Source of the DNA: JAZKJD01 sp040384585
Lineage (GTDB): Bacteria; Pseudomonadota; Gammaproteobacteria; Diplorickettsiales; Diplorickettsiaceae
NCBI GenBank assembly: GCA_040384585.1
Contig: JAZKJD010000029.1
Span: forward strand, 1-38,705
Reading direction: 5' to 3'
Length of the DNA stretch: 38,705 nt
Made by a program: the position numbers and the translations under genes. This document shows, piece by piece, positions 25,670 to 34,680 of this stretch; position 1 is the first letter of the stretch, and every line of letters begins with the position of its first letter. The notes under the pieces were generated by a model. The model saw only the letters and a program-made list of their open reading frames with translations. It did no database searches and had not been told where the DNA came from.

Positions 25670-27043
25670 TTAGCATGCAGGCATATTCACCGCTAACGAT
25701 TTTGCTAAGCCACCTAGAGAAGTTTCTTTATAGATCGCCATCATATCTTTTCCCGTTGCAAACATAGTTTCAATCACCTTATCTAAGGAAACCTTCTTAT
25801 TTTTACCATCCTCCATTAAGGCTAAATAAGCTAGCTTGATAGCTTTTTCTGCTCCTACACCATTTCGTTCAATACAAGGGATTTGTACTAAACCTGCCAC
25901 GGGATCGCAGGTCATGCCTAAATGATGCTCCATCGCCATTTCTGCTGCATTTTCGATTTGTTCTAATGTGCCCCCTAATACAGCCGTCAAAGCACCCGCC
26001 GCCATGGAGCAAGCGACGCCGACTTCACCCTGACAACCCACTTCCGCGCCGGATATGCTGGCATTGATCTTATACAGTAAAGCAATAGCACCTGCCGTCA
26101 ATAAAAAATCGCTAATCGATTTATCACTAACGTTCTCATAGAAATGACGATAGTAGGTTAATACGGCTGGAATAATACCGGCAGCACCATTGGTTGGTGC
26201 CGTCACAATACGACCACCGGCTGCATTTTCCTCATTCACTGCCATGGCATATACCGTAGGCCATAAAAAAGAACCTGCAAACACAGGTAATTTTTGAATA
26301 TCTTTGTTTTTTAGTTTTTTATAGAGTTCCGGAGCGCGACGCTTAACAAGAAGCCCCCCGGGTAGTTTACCTTCCGTATGACAGCCTTTATGCACACATT
26401 CTTGCATGATATTGGCAATTTCTAAAAGTGCAGCAGGTATATTTTTATGCGGGGCAAGTGCTTTCTCATTAGCAAGCATCATCTCCGAGATAGTTAATTT
26501 GGACTTTTTACAGGCATTAAAAAGTTCCTTGGCATTACTAAAAGGGTAGGGAACAGCAATAGACTGCTGTGGTTTACCGAACTGCTGTTCAGTAACAATA
26601 AAGCCTCCGCCTATAGAATAATAAATTTGGCTTTTTAATTTTTTCCCCTTAGCGTCTAAGGCTGTAAAACACATACCATTGGTATGTAGAGGTAACAGTT
26701 CTTTTTGATGGAACAAAAGATCGGTTTTTTCGCAGAAGTAGATTGGTTTTTTTCCCGCCAAATAAAGCTGTTTCTGTTCCGTGATTTCTTTCGCACGCAC
26801 AGGCAATTCTTCAGGAATTACGCTATCAGGCAGTTGAGCTTCCAGACCATTTAAAATAGCCAAATCGGTAGCATGCCCCCGGCCTGTTAACGCCAGGCTA
26901 CCATAAAGTTGGACTTGTAGGCGTTCCACTTGATCTAAGGGGAGTTCGGTGACGAACTCATAGGCTGCCTTCATGGGCCCTACGGTATGGGAACTGGATG
27001 GCCCAATACCAACCGAAAATAAATCGAAAATACTGACAGTCAT
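25670..27043 (-). CDS. sdaA: L-serine ammonia-lyase (iron-sulfur, single chain)
   Basis: It converts L-serine to pyruvate and ammonia with a 4Fe-4S cluster. The 457-residue protein has the beta part first (VGIGPSSSHTVGPMKAA) and the alpha part after it. The cluster ligands are in GCQGEVGVACSMAAGAL and CDPVAGLVQIPCIERN. The block APTNGAAGIIPAVLTYY is also typical. Ribosome site GAGGGAAAG. It stands alone on the minus strand. In an intracellular bacterium that feeds on amino acids this is a direct link from serine to pyruvate. Confidence 0.95.
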   Translation of the reverse strand: MTVSIFDLFSVGIGPSSSHTVGPMKAAYEFVTELPLDQVERLQVQLYGSLALTGRGHATDLAILNGLEAQLPDSVIPEELPVRAKEITEQKQLYLAGKKPIYFCEKTDLLFHQKELLPLHTNGMCFTALDAKGKKLKSQIYYSIGGGFIVTEQQFGKPQQSIAVPYPFSNAKELFNACKKSKLTISEMMLANEKALAPHKNIPAALLEIANIMQECVHKGCHTEGKLPGGLLVKRRAPELYKKLKNKDIQKLPVFAGSFLWPTVYAMAVNEENAAGGRIVTAPTNGAAGIIPAVLTYYRHFYENVSDKSISDFLLTAGAIALLYKINASISGAEVGCQGEVGVACSMAAGALTAVLGGTLEQIENAAEMAMEHHLGMTCDPVAGLVQIPCIERNGVGAEKAIKLAYLALMEDGKNKKVSLDKVIETMFATGKDMMAIYKETSLGGLAKSLAVNMPAC

Positions 27044-27104
27044 AAATGACTTTCCCTCATTGTTTTACTGCCATTCTAGCGCTTTTGTCTTACCGAAAGA
27101 AGCT

Positions 27105-28358
27105 TTATTTCCTGGGTAAATTAAATATGGATCGACTCTTCCCAGCAACAATAACGGGGTTCTCTGTCTTATCCTCTTTTTTTTGAAAAAAACTAGAACA
27201 ACTATGACTACGTCCCAAAAGAGGAGTAAAAGTAGTTTTTTTCATCTCTTGGACGTAACCGTTATTTATTGATACTACTACGGTAGGGTCTTTATCCTTT
27301 TCTTCTATTATCTTTGTGGACGAAGGCCGTTTAAGACCATCAATAACACGACCTATTCTTGAAAAAAGGGCAGAAATCACACTATTGCAGGTAATCGTCG
27401 TTATAAAAAGAGTTGCGGCTAGCGCAAGTGGCGGCGCTGCCGCTAAACCTCCTGTTAATGCTAATCCGGTAACAATACCTATAGTTAGCAAACATCCAGC
27501 AGCTAAGCCTAAAAAAGCACCGCGATACTCATGATATCGTGACGCTAAACGTTCAATCAGTAAAGCATCTTTGGATCGGAAACTATATTTTAAAAAACAA
27601 TAAGCTTTCGTAAAATAATCAAAAAAAGATGTTGTTAAACTCGTTATACTGAAAATAAAAATTAACGTAAAAAGCGTTTTGTGTAGGACAAAGAGATCAA
27701 AAAAAACCTTGCTGATTCCTCCCACAGCAACTAATGGCAAGGTACCCGTTGCAGCTAATACAGCCACTAAACTTAATGCGACGGCTAAACCAAAAATAGC
27801 TCCGAATAATATCGCCTTTTTTTCTTGCGATAAGCGTGTGCCATCCATTGAACTACCTAATCGATTAAATAAACCACCTACAGCGCAAGCATAGCCCAAG
27901 GTAAAAATGAGATAGGTAAAATAAGAAAATACATTGAAAAAAGGCAGTATGATATGCAATGCGATACAGGCAATAGCTAGCCCCATTCCTAATAACATAC
28001 CAACGGATGTCAGTTCTTTTTCTTGGACGCCTATACGTCGGGTCATCACAACCTCTTTATTCAAGAGGGTCGTCACTTTTGTTTTCTCTTTTTGTGTTCC
28101 TGTTTTGAATGAACGCGCAGTGAATAAATTCAACAAACGGCCTATATACGCACCACCAGCGATGAAACTAGCATACTCTGCAAGAACAGTGAGTATAGTT
28201 AAGAACCATTCTGATTCAAGTAATCCAGGCGCAACGATGAGTAAGGGCAATAATAATCCTAGACCCAAGAGTGAAACAGCAGCAATTGCTAAGCGTTCAT
28301 TATCTAGCTGAGTTAATTTCTCTTTGATTGCTTTTAGTTTTTTCTTTAAGCTTGTCAA
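27105..28358 (-). CDS. Multi-pass membrane protein of unknown function
   Basis: I do not recognise this 417-residue protein. It starts at TTG 28358, with GAGG just upstream. A basic N-terminal helix (about residues 1-20) is followed by about eight hydrophobic segments in three pairs, and then by a hydrophilic tail of about 90 residues. A short block at the end of each pair repeats: IGRLLNLF, FNRLGSSMDG and FSRIGRVIDG, each after a helix ending in Gly or Ser. This suggests internal duplication of a two-helix unit. The tail is rich in Lys, Ser and Thr (SSTKIIEEKDKDPTVV; LLGRSHSCSSFF) and could be cytosolic. There is no transporter or enzyme motif. A secreted membrane effector is possible for this lifestyle, but nothing in the sequence proves it. 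Confidence 0.75.
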   Translation of the reverse strand: MTSLKKKLKAIKEKLTQLDNERLAIAAVSLLGLGLLLPLLIVAPGLLESEWFLTILTVLAEYASFIAGGAYIGRLLNLFTARSFKTGTQKEKTKVTTLLNKEVVMTRRIGVQEKELTSVGMLLGMGLAIACIALHIILPFFNVFSYFTYLIFTLGYACAVGGLFNRLGSSMDGTRLSQEKKAILFGAIFGLAVALSLVAVLAATGTLPLVAVGGISKVFFDLFVLHKTLFTLIFIFSITSLTTSFFDYFTKAYCFLKYSFRSKDALLIERLASRYHEYRGAFLGLAAGCLLTIGIVTGLALTGGLAAAPPLALAATLFITTITCNSVISALFSRIGRVIDGLKRPSSTKIIEEKDKDPTVVVSINNGYVQEMKKTTFTPLLGRSHSCSSFFQKKEDKTENPVIVAGKSRSIFNLPRK

Positions 28359-28504
28359 AAAACCTCAACTATTTTCTTGATGTAGTAGAAAAAAATGCTA
28401 ATTTGATGATTTGAGAATAATTGCTTAAACTTAAGCCATGATTAAAAGAGCAATGGTAAGTGTAAAAACAAATTACTAGAGGTCCTAGCAAGTGAACAGC
28501 TGGA

Positions 28505-28924
28505 TCAGCCTGTGTGATTCGATAAATAACGAGAAAGTAGTTGATAGACCTCAGAAACCTTTGTTTGATAATGATAATTTAAAGTAGCGATATGAGAGTG
28601 GTATCCGCCTATGCCTCGCCAAGTCGTAGAAGAATTGGCAATATTCTGACTCAAGATCCACGTTCCTACTGTCACATTGACACAAGGATCGTATTGAAGT
28701 TGTTGTTTGGTATATCCGTAAGCTTGAATCTTTGGCACCCAAATAGAATTTATTTGCATGGGACCATAGTCGAAGGTTCCATTTTTATTGGCCGAGGCTA
28801 ATCCGACATGTCCACCTTCTGTGGCTAGAACAGAAAGAATTAATGTTGCAGGAACATGGTAAGCCACAGCGGCTTGATTAATGCATTCGATAGGTATACC
28901 GTGGATTTCTAATGTGCTGATCAT
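28505..28924 (-). CDS. Lytic transglycosylase-like (SLT/lysozyme fold) protein
   Basis: This 139-residue protein has the lysozyme-like core of specialised transglycosylases. The catalytic Glu36 is in LSVLATEGGHVGLAS, then FDYGPMQINSIWVPKI (the G-x-MQIN motif) and NVTVGTWILSQNI, close to VirB1, IagB and IpgF. These cut peptidoglycan to let secretion or pilus machines through. The chosen ATG at 28924 shares a base with the TAA stop of the permease (TAATG), so translation is coupled. From this start no signal peptide is visible. A longer frame reaching 28984 only reads permease sequence out of frame. With no export signal it would need another route to reach the wall. Confidence 0.78.
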   Translation of the reverse strand: MISTLEIHGIPIECINQAAVAYHVPATLILSVLATEGGHVGLASANKNGTFDYGPMQINSIWVPKIQAYGYTKQQLQYDPCVNVTVGTWILSQNIANSSTTWRGIGGYHSHIATLNYHYQTKVSEVYQLLSRYLSNHTG

Positions 28925-30330
28925 TAAACCTCTTTCGGAACTGTGTCGCGTTGAGCTCTGCCTATGAAATAGGGCGGTAAGCAAAATAACAGGATACCTA
29001 AGATTAAGATTAGATCAAATTTTAAAAAACTGTCCACTGCAATCCCAGCAGGTGGGAAAAAGCCAATGATAAACGTCGCTAGGCATGCGAATAGACCTAA
29101 ACCCGTTGTCAGCCAAATACCTACAACTCCTCCCGGAATACGATAAATACGAGCTTGATGACCTTCTTTATAACGTAAACGTAAAGCGGCTGAAAATAAA
29201 AAGATATAAAACAATACCGCTAACTGCGCCGTCATAACGCTTAACAGCCAATAAGTTTCACTTACAGTAGGAATCAGTATAAAAAGGCTGGCTAATAAGG
29301 AAACTAAAATCCCTTGTAGTAATAATAAGTTAATGGGAGCACCAAAACGATTTATCTTCAGAAGCCACGCTAAACCGCTTGTTTGGCTTTCAAGTGTGGC
29401 AATTAACAAGCCTCGCGTCGGTCCTATTACCCAGGTTGATACACTACATAAGCTCCCAATAATGATCAAAGCAATAACGACAGGAATCAAAAACCCTAAA
29501 TGATAACTAGTAAAAAAAGCAACATAGGCATCGGTTAAACCAGATAATATGTTTAATTGCTGCGTAGGGACTATAAAAGCAATGGCTAAGGAACCTAACA
29601 TAAGGGTTAGCAAAATTAATCCGGCAGACCAAAATAAAGCGCGTGGGTAATCTTTTTGTGGATTATGCACGTCCCCGGCATGTACCGCCGACATTTCTAA
29701 CCCCATCAAACCAAAAACAAGGGTTGTTAGAAACGACAGATTAGTAAAGTCTTTCAGATTAGGTAAAAGCGCATGAGATGAAAAATGGATTGCGAGTGGT
29801 TTTGTACTTTTAATCCAAAAAAAAGCTAAAGCAATGATAAAAAGCATAGGGATCAACGTGCCTATCAGCGCACCCACGCTGCTAAGCCAACGGGAAACAT
29901 GCAAACCTAAGCAACTTAATCCGGTAACGGACCACCAAATACATAATACCAAACCTACAACAAATCCTTTGTGCTGTACTAATTGCGGGTTAAATAGATA
30001 AGCGATAGCGGCAATAACAAATGCTAATATTGTAGGATACCAAATCACGTTATAGATCCATTGCAACCAGATCGCAAACCAACCCCAACGTGCACCAAAA
30101 GCAGTTCGGATCCAGATATAGGCACCACCCGTACTCGGCCAAGCCGTAGCAAGCTCTGCGGTAACCAATGCCGTTGGAATAAAAAATAAGACAGCAGCTA
30201 ACAAATAAAAAAATAGCAGTGCATAACCAAACTGTGCCGCCACAGGCAGTGATCGTAAACTATCAACTGCCATCACATTCATCATGGCTAAGCTAAAAAC
30301 GCCTAGTGGTTTAGTAATAACGGTCTTCAT
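28924..30330 (-). CDS. APC-family amino-acid permease (glutamate/GABA antiporter-like)
   Basis: This 468-residue inner-membrane protein has about 12 hydrophobic segments. The N-terminal block LGVFSLAMMNVMAVDSLRSLP and ELATAWPSTGGAYIWIRTAFG, then FGLMGLEMSAVHAGDVHNPQKDYPRA, belong to the APC superfamily and are nearest to GadC/YjeM-like exchangers. The ATG at 30330 starts 1 bp after the lspA stop, so it is read from the ileS-lspA transcript or a local promoter. The 48-bp upstream extension of the frame overlaps lspA and is not used. The substrate is not certain. Confidence 0.85.
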   Translation of the reverse strand: MKTVITKPLGVFSLAMMNVMAVDSLRSLPVAAQFGYALLFFYLLAAVLFFIPTALVTAELATAWPSTGGAYIWIRTAFGARWGWFAIWLQWIYNVIWYPTILAFVIAAIAYLFNPQLVQHKGFVVGLVLCIWWSVTGLSCLGLHVSRWLSSVGALIGTLIPMLFIIALAFFWIKSTKPLAIHFSSHALLPNLKDFTNLSFLTTLVFGLMGLEMSAVHAGDVHNPQKDYPRALFWSAGLILLTLMLGSLAIAFIVPTQQLNILSGLTDAYVAFFTSYHLGFLIPVVIALIIIGSLCSVSTWVIGPTRGLLIATLESQTSGLAWLLKINRFGAPINLLLLQGILVSLLASLFILIPTVSETYWLLSVMTAQLAVLFYIFLFSAALRLRYKEGHQARIYRIPGGVVGIWLTTGLGLFACLATFIIGFFPPAGIAVDSFLKFDLILILGILLFCLPPYFIGRAQRDTVPKEV

Positions 30331-30331
30331 T

Positions 30332-30811
30332 TTATTTTTTTCCAGATTGATAGCTTGCAACAATCCACGTAACAGCACCTATTGAAATTGCACTATCTGC
30401 TAAATTAAAGGTAGCAAAATGCCAATAACCAATACAAAAATCAATGAAATCAATGACATAACCTAATGTTACGCGATCATAAAGGTTCCCCAGCGCACCC
30501 CCTATAATCAGTGCAATCGCACAAGCTGACCCATTATTAATGTTGCTCCGATAGAGTAAACGAATTAAGTAAATACTAACGCCGAAACTAATAGCGGAAA
30601 ATAACCAACGTTGCCAACCATCCGCCCAACCTAAAAAACTAAAAGCGGCGCCAGCGTTATGTGTCAAAATAAAATTTAAACAAGGAAAGACTGGAATGAC
30701 GCTTGACCCATCCAAGCAATAACTCATCCATATTTTAGTGATATGATCAAGCGCAATGATGAATGCACTCAACCAAAGCCAGGATAGCTGATTCGTTTTT
30801 TTACGGAACAT
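30332..30811 (-). CDS. lspA: Lipoprotein signal peptidase (signal peptidase II)
   Basis: This aspartic protease of the inner membrane cleaves the signal peptides of prolipoproteins. The 159-residue protein has four hydrophobic segments and the family motifs DHITKIW, LTHNAGAAFSFL, GGALGNLYDRVTLGYVIDFIDF and FNLADSAISIG. The catalytic Asp are those of VIDFID and NLADSAI. The start at 30811 (MFRKKTNQLSW) is chosen because the open frame further upstream runs through a palindromic element and the ileS end. It follows ileS, the classical order, but with a family 1 element between them. Confidence 0.93.
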   Translation of the reverse strand: MFRKKTNQLSWLWLSAFIIALDHITKIWMSYCLDGSSVIPVFPCLNFILTHNAGAAFSFLGWADGWQRWLFSAISFGVSIYLIRLLYRSNINNGSACAIALIIGGALGNLYDRVTLGYVIDFIDFCIGYWHFATFNLADSAISIGAVTWIVASYQSGKK

Positions 30812-30840
30812 AATATTTACTTCATGAGAGGCAGAATCTA

Positions 30841-30985
30841 AGAAAGTGTCTTCAAATGTGCTAGGACGAGACAAAAATCTCTGTTTTTCGAGTATCGAAA
30901 CGGAGCATACATGAAATATGTGATTAGCGAAACGCAGAAAAACAGAGGATTTTTGCCCGTCATCGTGCATTTGAAGACACTTTCT
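30841..30985. repeat. Family 1 palindromic element, variant copy C, between ileS and lspA
   Basis: Perfect 18-bp arms AGAAAGTGTCTTCAAATG (30841-30858) and complement (30968-30985) differ from the AGGGTGTGTT arms of the other copies, yet the core (CGGAGCATACATGAAATATG, GATTAGCGAAACGCAGAAA) is the same. It touches the ileS stop codon at 30984-30986. Confidence 0.85.
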
Positions 30986-33830
30986 AAGCGTAACAACGTT
31001 CTTCTCCTCTCCCTCCAGGAAGATTTTCAATGCAACGTTGACAAATGGTAGGATGAGTAGGATCTTGTCCAACATCAGAACGGCGATGCCAACAACGCGC
31101 ACATTTTACTTTGTTCCCTACCGTAGAAGTTACGCTTATTCCTAGCGTTTCTTCGTCTATTTTTATTAGCGTGGCTTGTCCAGGTGCTGGAATGGTTAAA
31201 AGCTTGGCATCTGAGGTAATCAATACAAATCGTAGTTCTTCTTTTAACGCGCTAAGGATGACCGCTAATTTAGAATCTGCGTTAATATATAACGCAATTT
31301 CCGCTTCCAAAGAAGAACCCAATTCACCCGCAATTCGGAGTTTTTCAATGACTTTATTAACCTCATTACGTATTTGGATCAATACATTCCAATAGGTTTG
31401 TCTATCCCAGTATTGATAGATCGCATTCAAGGGATCCTCCTCAAACGAAAGTGGCAGTGCATACCATTCATTTAAATATACTGTTTTCTCGCGTTTTCCA
31501 GGGAGATATTGCCAAATGTCTTCAGCCGTAAAGCTTAAAATGGGTGCTAACCAACGAACCATTGCTTCAGCGATGTGAAAAAGTGCGCTTTGTGCAGAAC
31601 GTCGTGCCATACTTTCTTTTTGTAAGGTATACTGGCGATCTTTGATGATATCAAGATAAAAACCACCTAAATCATTAATACAAAAATTGTGTAGTTTCTG
31701 GTAAATAGTATGAAATTCATAGTCTTCATACGCGGCAATAATTTCTATTTGTAAAAAGCGAGCACGCTCTATAATCCAACTATCTAAAGACAACAGTTTA
31801 TTAGTAGGAATGCAATCGTTAGCGGGATCAAAGTCATGTAGATTTGCCAATAAAAAACGGAGGGTATTACGAATACGACGATAGGCTTCAGCCGTACGTT
31901 TTAAAATTTCATCTGAAACAGTCATTTCCTTTCGGTAATCCGTAGATGCAACCCATAAACGCAGAATATCAGCACCTAAACTTTGGATCACTTTATCAGG
32001 AGCAATCACATTCCCTAAAGACTTAGACATTTTGTGGCCTTTTTTATCCACAGTAAAACCATGCGTCAAAACGGTTTTATAAGGCGCCTTGCCATTCATT
32101 GCTACGGAAGTTAATAAGGAAGACTGAAACCAACCGCGATGTTGATCAGAGCCTTCTAAATACAAGTCAGCAGGATAGGCCAATTCAGGATTTTTCATCA
32201 ACACAGCATAATGCGTGACGCCTGAATCAAACCATACATCTAAACAATCCGTTAATTTTTCATATTTTTTTGCATCTATACCTAATAATTCTTCTGCGTT
32301 TACATCATACCAAGCATCAATACCCTTTTCTTCAACTCGGATCGCAATTTGTTCTAACAAATCTAAGCTTTTTGGATGTAATTCTCGGGATGTGTGATGC
32401 ACAAATAGTGGAATGGGAACACCCCAACTTCGTTGTCGCGAAATACACCAATCCGGGCGGTTGAAAACCATCGCTTCCATACGCGCTTGACTCCATTCAG
32501 GTGTCCAATGCACTAGTTTAATGGCTGCTAAGCTAGCTGTACGTAAACCCTGTTGTTCCATGCTAATGAACCACTGAGGCGTTGCACGGAAAATTAAAGG
32601 GGTTTTATGTCGCCAACAATGCGCATAACTATGTTTGATATTTTCCTCATGCAATAAATTTCCTTGCTCTTTTAGTAGTTCAACCATTCTTGCATTGACT
32701 TTAAATACATGCTCGCCGGAAAATAAAACAGTACCCGGTAAATAACAACCATTATCTCCGACTGGGTTCAGTAAGGGTAATCCATATTTTTGCGCGACTA
32801 TATAATCCTCCAAGCCATGTGCAGGTGCTGTATGCACCGCGCCAGTTCCTATTTCTGTCGTGACATGCTCACCTAGAATAATGGGGATCTGACGGTGGTA
32901 AAATGGATGCTGCAATAGGATACCTTCAAATACATTACCACTCGCTTGGCCTAAGCGCTGATAATTCGTTATTCCATAACGTGCTAAATTTGCCTCCAAT
33001 AAAGACTCAGCAAACAATAAACGTTCTGTTTTTGTTTGGATCAAAACGTATTCAATCGTAGGATGTAAAGCAACTGCTTCATTAGCAGGTAGACTCCACG
33101 GCGTAGTTGTCCAAATGGGGACAGTAATAACACCATGGCCGGCAGCGACAGAAAACCGACTTAAAAAATCGGTCTCATCAATGACTCTAAATCTAACATC
33201 AATTGCCAATGAAACCTTGTCAACATATTCCACTTCAGCTTCTGCTAAAGCAGAAGTACAATTGACACACCAATGTACCGGCTTAAACCCTTGTTGTAGA
33301 TGCCCTTTACTAATCACTTTACCTAAGGCACGAATGATATTGGCTTCAAACTTGAAATCCATCGTTAAGTAAGGATGGTCCCAGTCCCCTATAACACCTA
33401 AGCGTTTAAACTCATTACGTTGTATACATAGTTGCTTTTGTGCGTACTCACGGCATGCTTGACGAAAGGCTTTTGGCGTCAATTTGCTTCCCACAGGCCC
33501 CTGTTTTTTCTCAACATTTAATTCAATGGGTAGGCCATGACAGTCCCAGCCCGGCACATAAGGAGCGTCAAAGCCATTTAAGGTTTTGGCTTTCACAATA
33601 ATATCTTTTAGGATTTTATTAACGGCATGCCCAATATGGATATGGCCATTCGCATAGGGTGGCCCATCGTGAAGAACATATTTGGGTTTACCTCGATTTT
33701 TTTCACGCAATTGAGCATAAAGCGCTGAGGATTCCCACTGTTTTAAAATCGCTGGCTCAACATTAGCCAGATTCGCCCTCATAGGAAATTTGGTCGCAGG
33801 AAGATTTAAGGTGTTTTTATAATCAATCAT
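30984..33830 (-). CDS. ileS: Isoleucyl-tRNA synthetase
   Basis: This class I synthetase has 948 residues. The HIGH motif is in DGPPYANGHIHIGHAVNKIL, the editing domain shows WTTTPWSLPANEAVAL and GTGAVHTAPAHG, the SQRSWGVPIPLF region reads SRQRSWGVPIPLFV, and KMSKS is in DKKGHKMSKSLGNV. The C-terminal zinc site has CARCWHRRSDVG and CQRC. Family length and blocks are complete. It is the first gene of the block with lspA. A family 2 element lies just upstream (33861-33980). There is no sign of a T-box or other leader. Confidence 0.97.
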   Translation of the reverse strand: MIDYKNTLNLPATKFPMRANLANVEPAILKQWESSALYAQLREKNRGKPKYVLHDGPPYANGHIHIGHAVNKILKDIIVKAKTLNGFDAPYVPGWDCHGLPIELNVEKKQGPVGSKLTPKAFRQACREYAQKQLCIQRNEFKRLGVIGDWDHPYLTMDFKFEANIIRALGKVISKGHLQQGFKPVHWCVNCTSALAEAEVEYVDKVSLAIDVRFRVIDETDFLSRFSVAAGHGVITVPIWTTTPWSLPANEAVALHPTIEYVLIQTKTERLLFAESLLEANLARYGITNYQRLGQASGNVFEGILLQHPFYHRQIPIILGEHVTTEIGTGAVHTAPAHGLEDYIVAQKYGLPLLNPVGDNGCYLPGTVLFSGEHVFKVNARMVELLKEQGNLLHEENIKHSYAHCWRHKTPLIFRATPQWFISMEQQGLRTASLAAIKLVHWTPEWSQARMEAMVFNRPDWCISRQRSWGVPIPLFVHHTSRELHPKSLDLLEQIAIRVEEKGIDAWYDVNAEELLGIDAKKYEKLTDCLDVWFDSGVTHYAVLMKNPELAYPADLYLEGSDQHRGWFQSSLLTSVAMNGKAPYKTVLTHGFTVDKKGHKMSKSLGNVIAPDKVIQSLGADILRLWVASTDYRKEMTVSDEILKRTAEAYRRIRNTLRFLLANLHDFDPANDCIPTNKLLSLDSWIIERARFLQIEIIAAYEDYEFHTIYQKLHNFCINDLGGFYLDIIKDRQYTLQKESMARRSAQSALFHIAEAMVRWLAPILSFTAEDIWQYLPGKREKTVYLNEWYALPLSFEEDPLNAIYQYWDRQTYWNVLIQIRNEVNKVIEKLRIAGELGSSLEAEIALYINADSKLAVILSALKEELRFVLITSDAKLLTIPAPGQATLIKIDEETLGISVTSTVGNKVKCARCWHRRSDVGQDPTHPTICQRCIENLPGGRGEERCYA

Positions 33831-33860
33831 GTCGTCCCAATAGTCTGTCGCTTCTGTGTG

Positions 33861-33980
33861 CAGTACAAAAAATAGGTGAGGTGGGTCCTGCTACTGGGTG
33901 CGCTTTTTTTGTCGGCTTACGCCGCAAAAAAGAAGCTAGCATCCGTGTTTCCCATCGCTTTTTAAATTTTTGTACGGTAC
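33861..33980. repeat. Family 2 palindromic element upstream of ileS
   Basis: Arms CAGTACAAAAA (33861) and TTTTTGTACGGTAC (to 33980) enclose GTGGGTCCTGCTACTGGGTG and GCCGCAAAAAAGAAGC, the same plan as 15501-15624. Together with the following family 1 copy it fills the 369-bp region between ileS and the pilin gene. No gene is visible there. Confidence 0.75.
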
Positions 33981-34014
33981 AGAGCTGTAGTTTTTAGCTC
34001 TAAAATTAAAAAAA

Positions 34015-34162
34015 CTAGGGTGTGTTGACAATTGTGCTAGGATGAGCGAAAGAGAGTTGCTTTTTGAGTATCGTAACGGAGCATACACAGCGTATGTGAG
34101 TAACGAAACGCAGAAAAGCGGCTCTTTTTCGCCATCATCGTGCAATTGTCAACACACCCTAG
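34015..34162. repeat. Family 1 palindromic element, copy D
   Basis: Perfect 20-bp arms, CTAGGGTGTGTTGACAATTG and complement, enclose the core in forward orientation (GAGTATCGTAACGGAGC, then GTATGTGAGTAACGAAACG). It is the most symmetric copy in the window and lies 37 bp beyond the 3' end of the pilin gene. Confidence 0.92.
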
Positions 34163-34199
34163 GATAACATGCTTATAGTACGTCAGTATAACAAGATGA

Positions 34200-34649
34200 T
34201 TATTCTGATTTACACAAGCCTTGCTGTATACAGGTTCCGCTAATATCCCAGCGTAATTGTCCGTTTTCTTGGTAAATGGGTGTCAATACATACGTAAAAT
34301 GATCGACTTTATTTACCCGAATGCGCTGGGAGGTTGCCGCAATTTGGCCATTTTTACCTAGCTCTACGGCCGCAACATAACCTTTAGTCACGTTTTCTGC
34401 CTTAAAATTATTTGGTAAACCGTTTTGCCCCGCATCACCACAAGCGGTTACGCTATCATGTTCATGGATACAGGTCATTACAGCCAGTTTGAAAGGGGCA
34501 GTTGCTTGAATGACTTCAGAAAATTTAGCGCGATTGCTATAATTTTGATAGCTAGGGATAGCAATGGCTGCCAATATACCGATGATAGCAATAACAATCA
34601 TAAGTTCGAGCAGTGTAAGTCCTTTCTGTTTTTTTTTGATTGTTTCCAT
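34200..34649 (-). CDS. pilA: Type IV pilin (PilA/PilE-like major pilin)
   Basis: This 149-residue prepilin has a short basic leader (METIKKKQKG) and the PilD cleavage site G10-L11. Behind it is the hallmark hydrophobic helix LTLLELMIVIAIIGILAAIA with Glu at +5 of the mature protein. The usual +1 Phe is Leu here. A disulfide loop is likely at the C-terminus (GTCIQQGLC) and another Cys pair lies mid-protein (MTCIHEH, TACGDAG). The ATG at 34649 gives a normal leader; a TTG 21 bp upstream is less likely. It is a lone pilin gene: no pilB, pilC or pilD is near. It is flanked on both sides by inverted family 1 elements. Confidence 0.9.
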   Translation of the reverse strand: METIKKKQKGLTLLELMIVIAIIGILAAIAIPSYQNYSNRAKFSEVIQATAPFKLAVMTCIHEHDSVTACGDAGQNGLPNNFKAENVTKGYVAAVELGKNGQIAATSQRIRVNKVDHFTYVLTPIYQENGQLRWDISGTCIQQGLCKSE

Positions 34650-34680
34650 AAATAGTATGATGCCCCTCAATTAAAGTTGT

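Noticed and set aside
27316..28311. Plus-strand ORFs inside the membrane-protein gene
   Set aside because: They have no motif or ribosome site and lie opposite a longer frame with clear membrane helices and a good start.
30812..31102. Long N-terminal extension of lspA
   Set aside because: It reads through the family 1 palindrome and the ileS 3' end. LspA family sequence begins at 30811.
33831..34199. A riboswitch or T-box upstream of ileS
   Set aside because: The region is made of family 2 and family 1 palindromes. No T-box or specifier structure is seen, and T-boxes are rare in this group.
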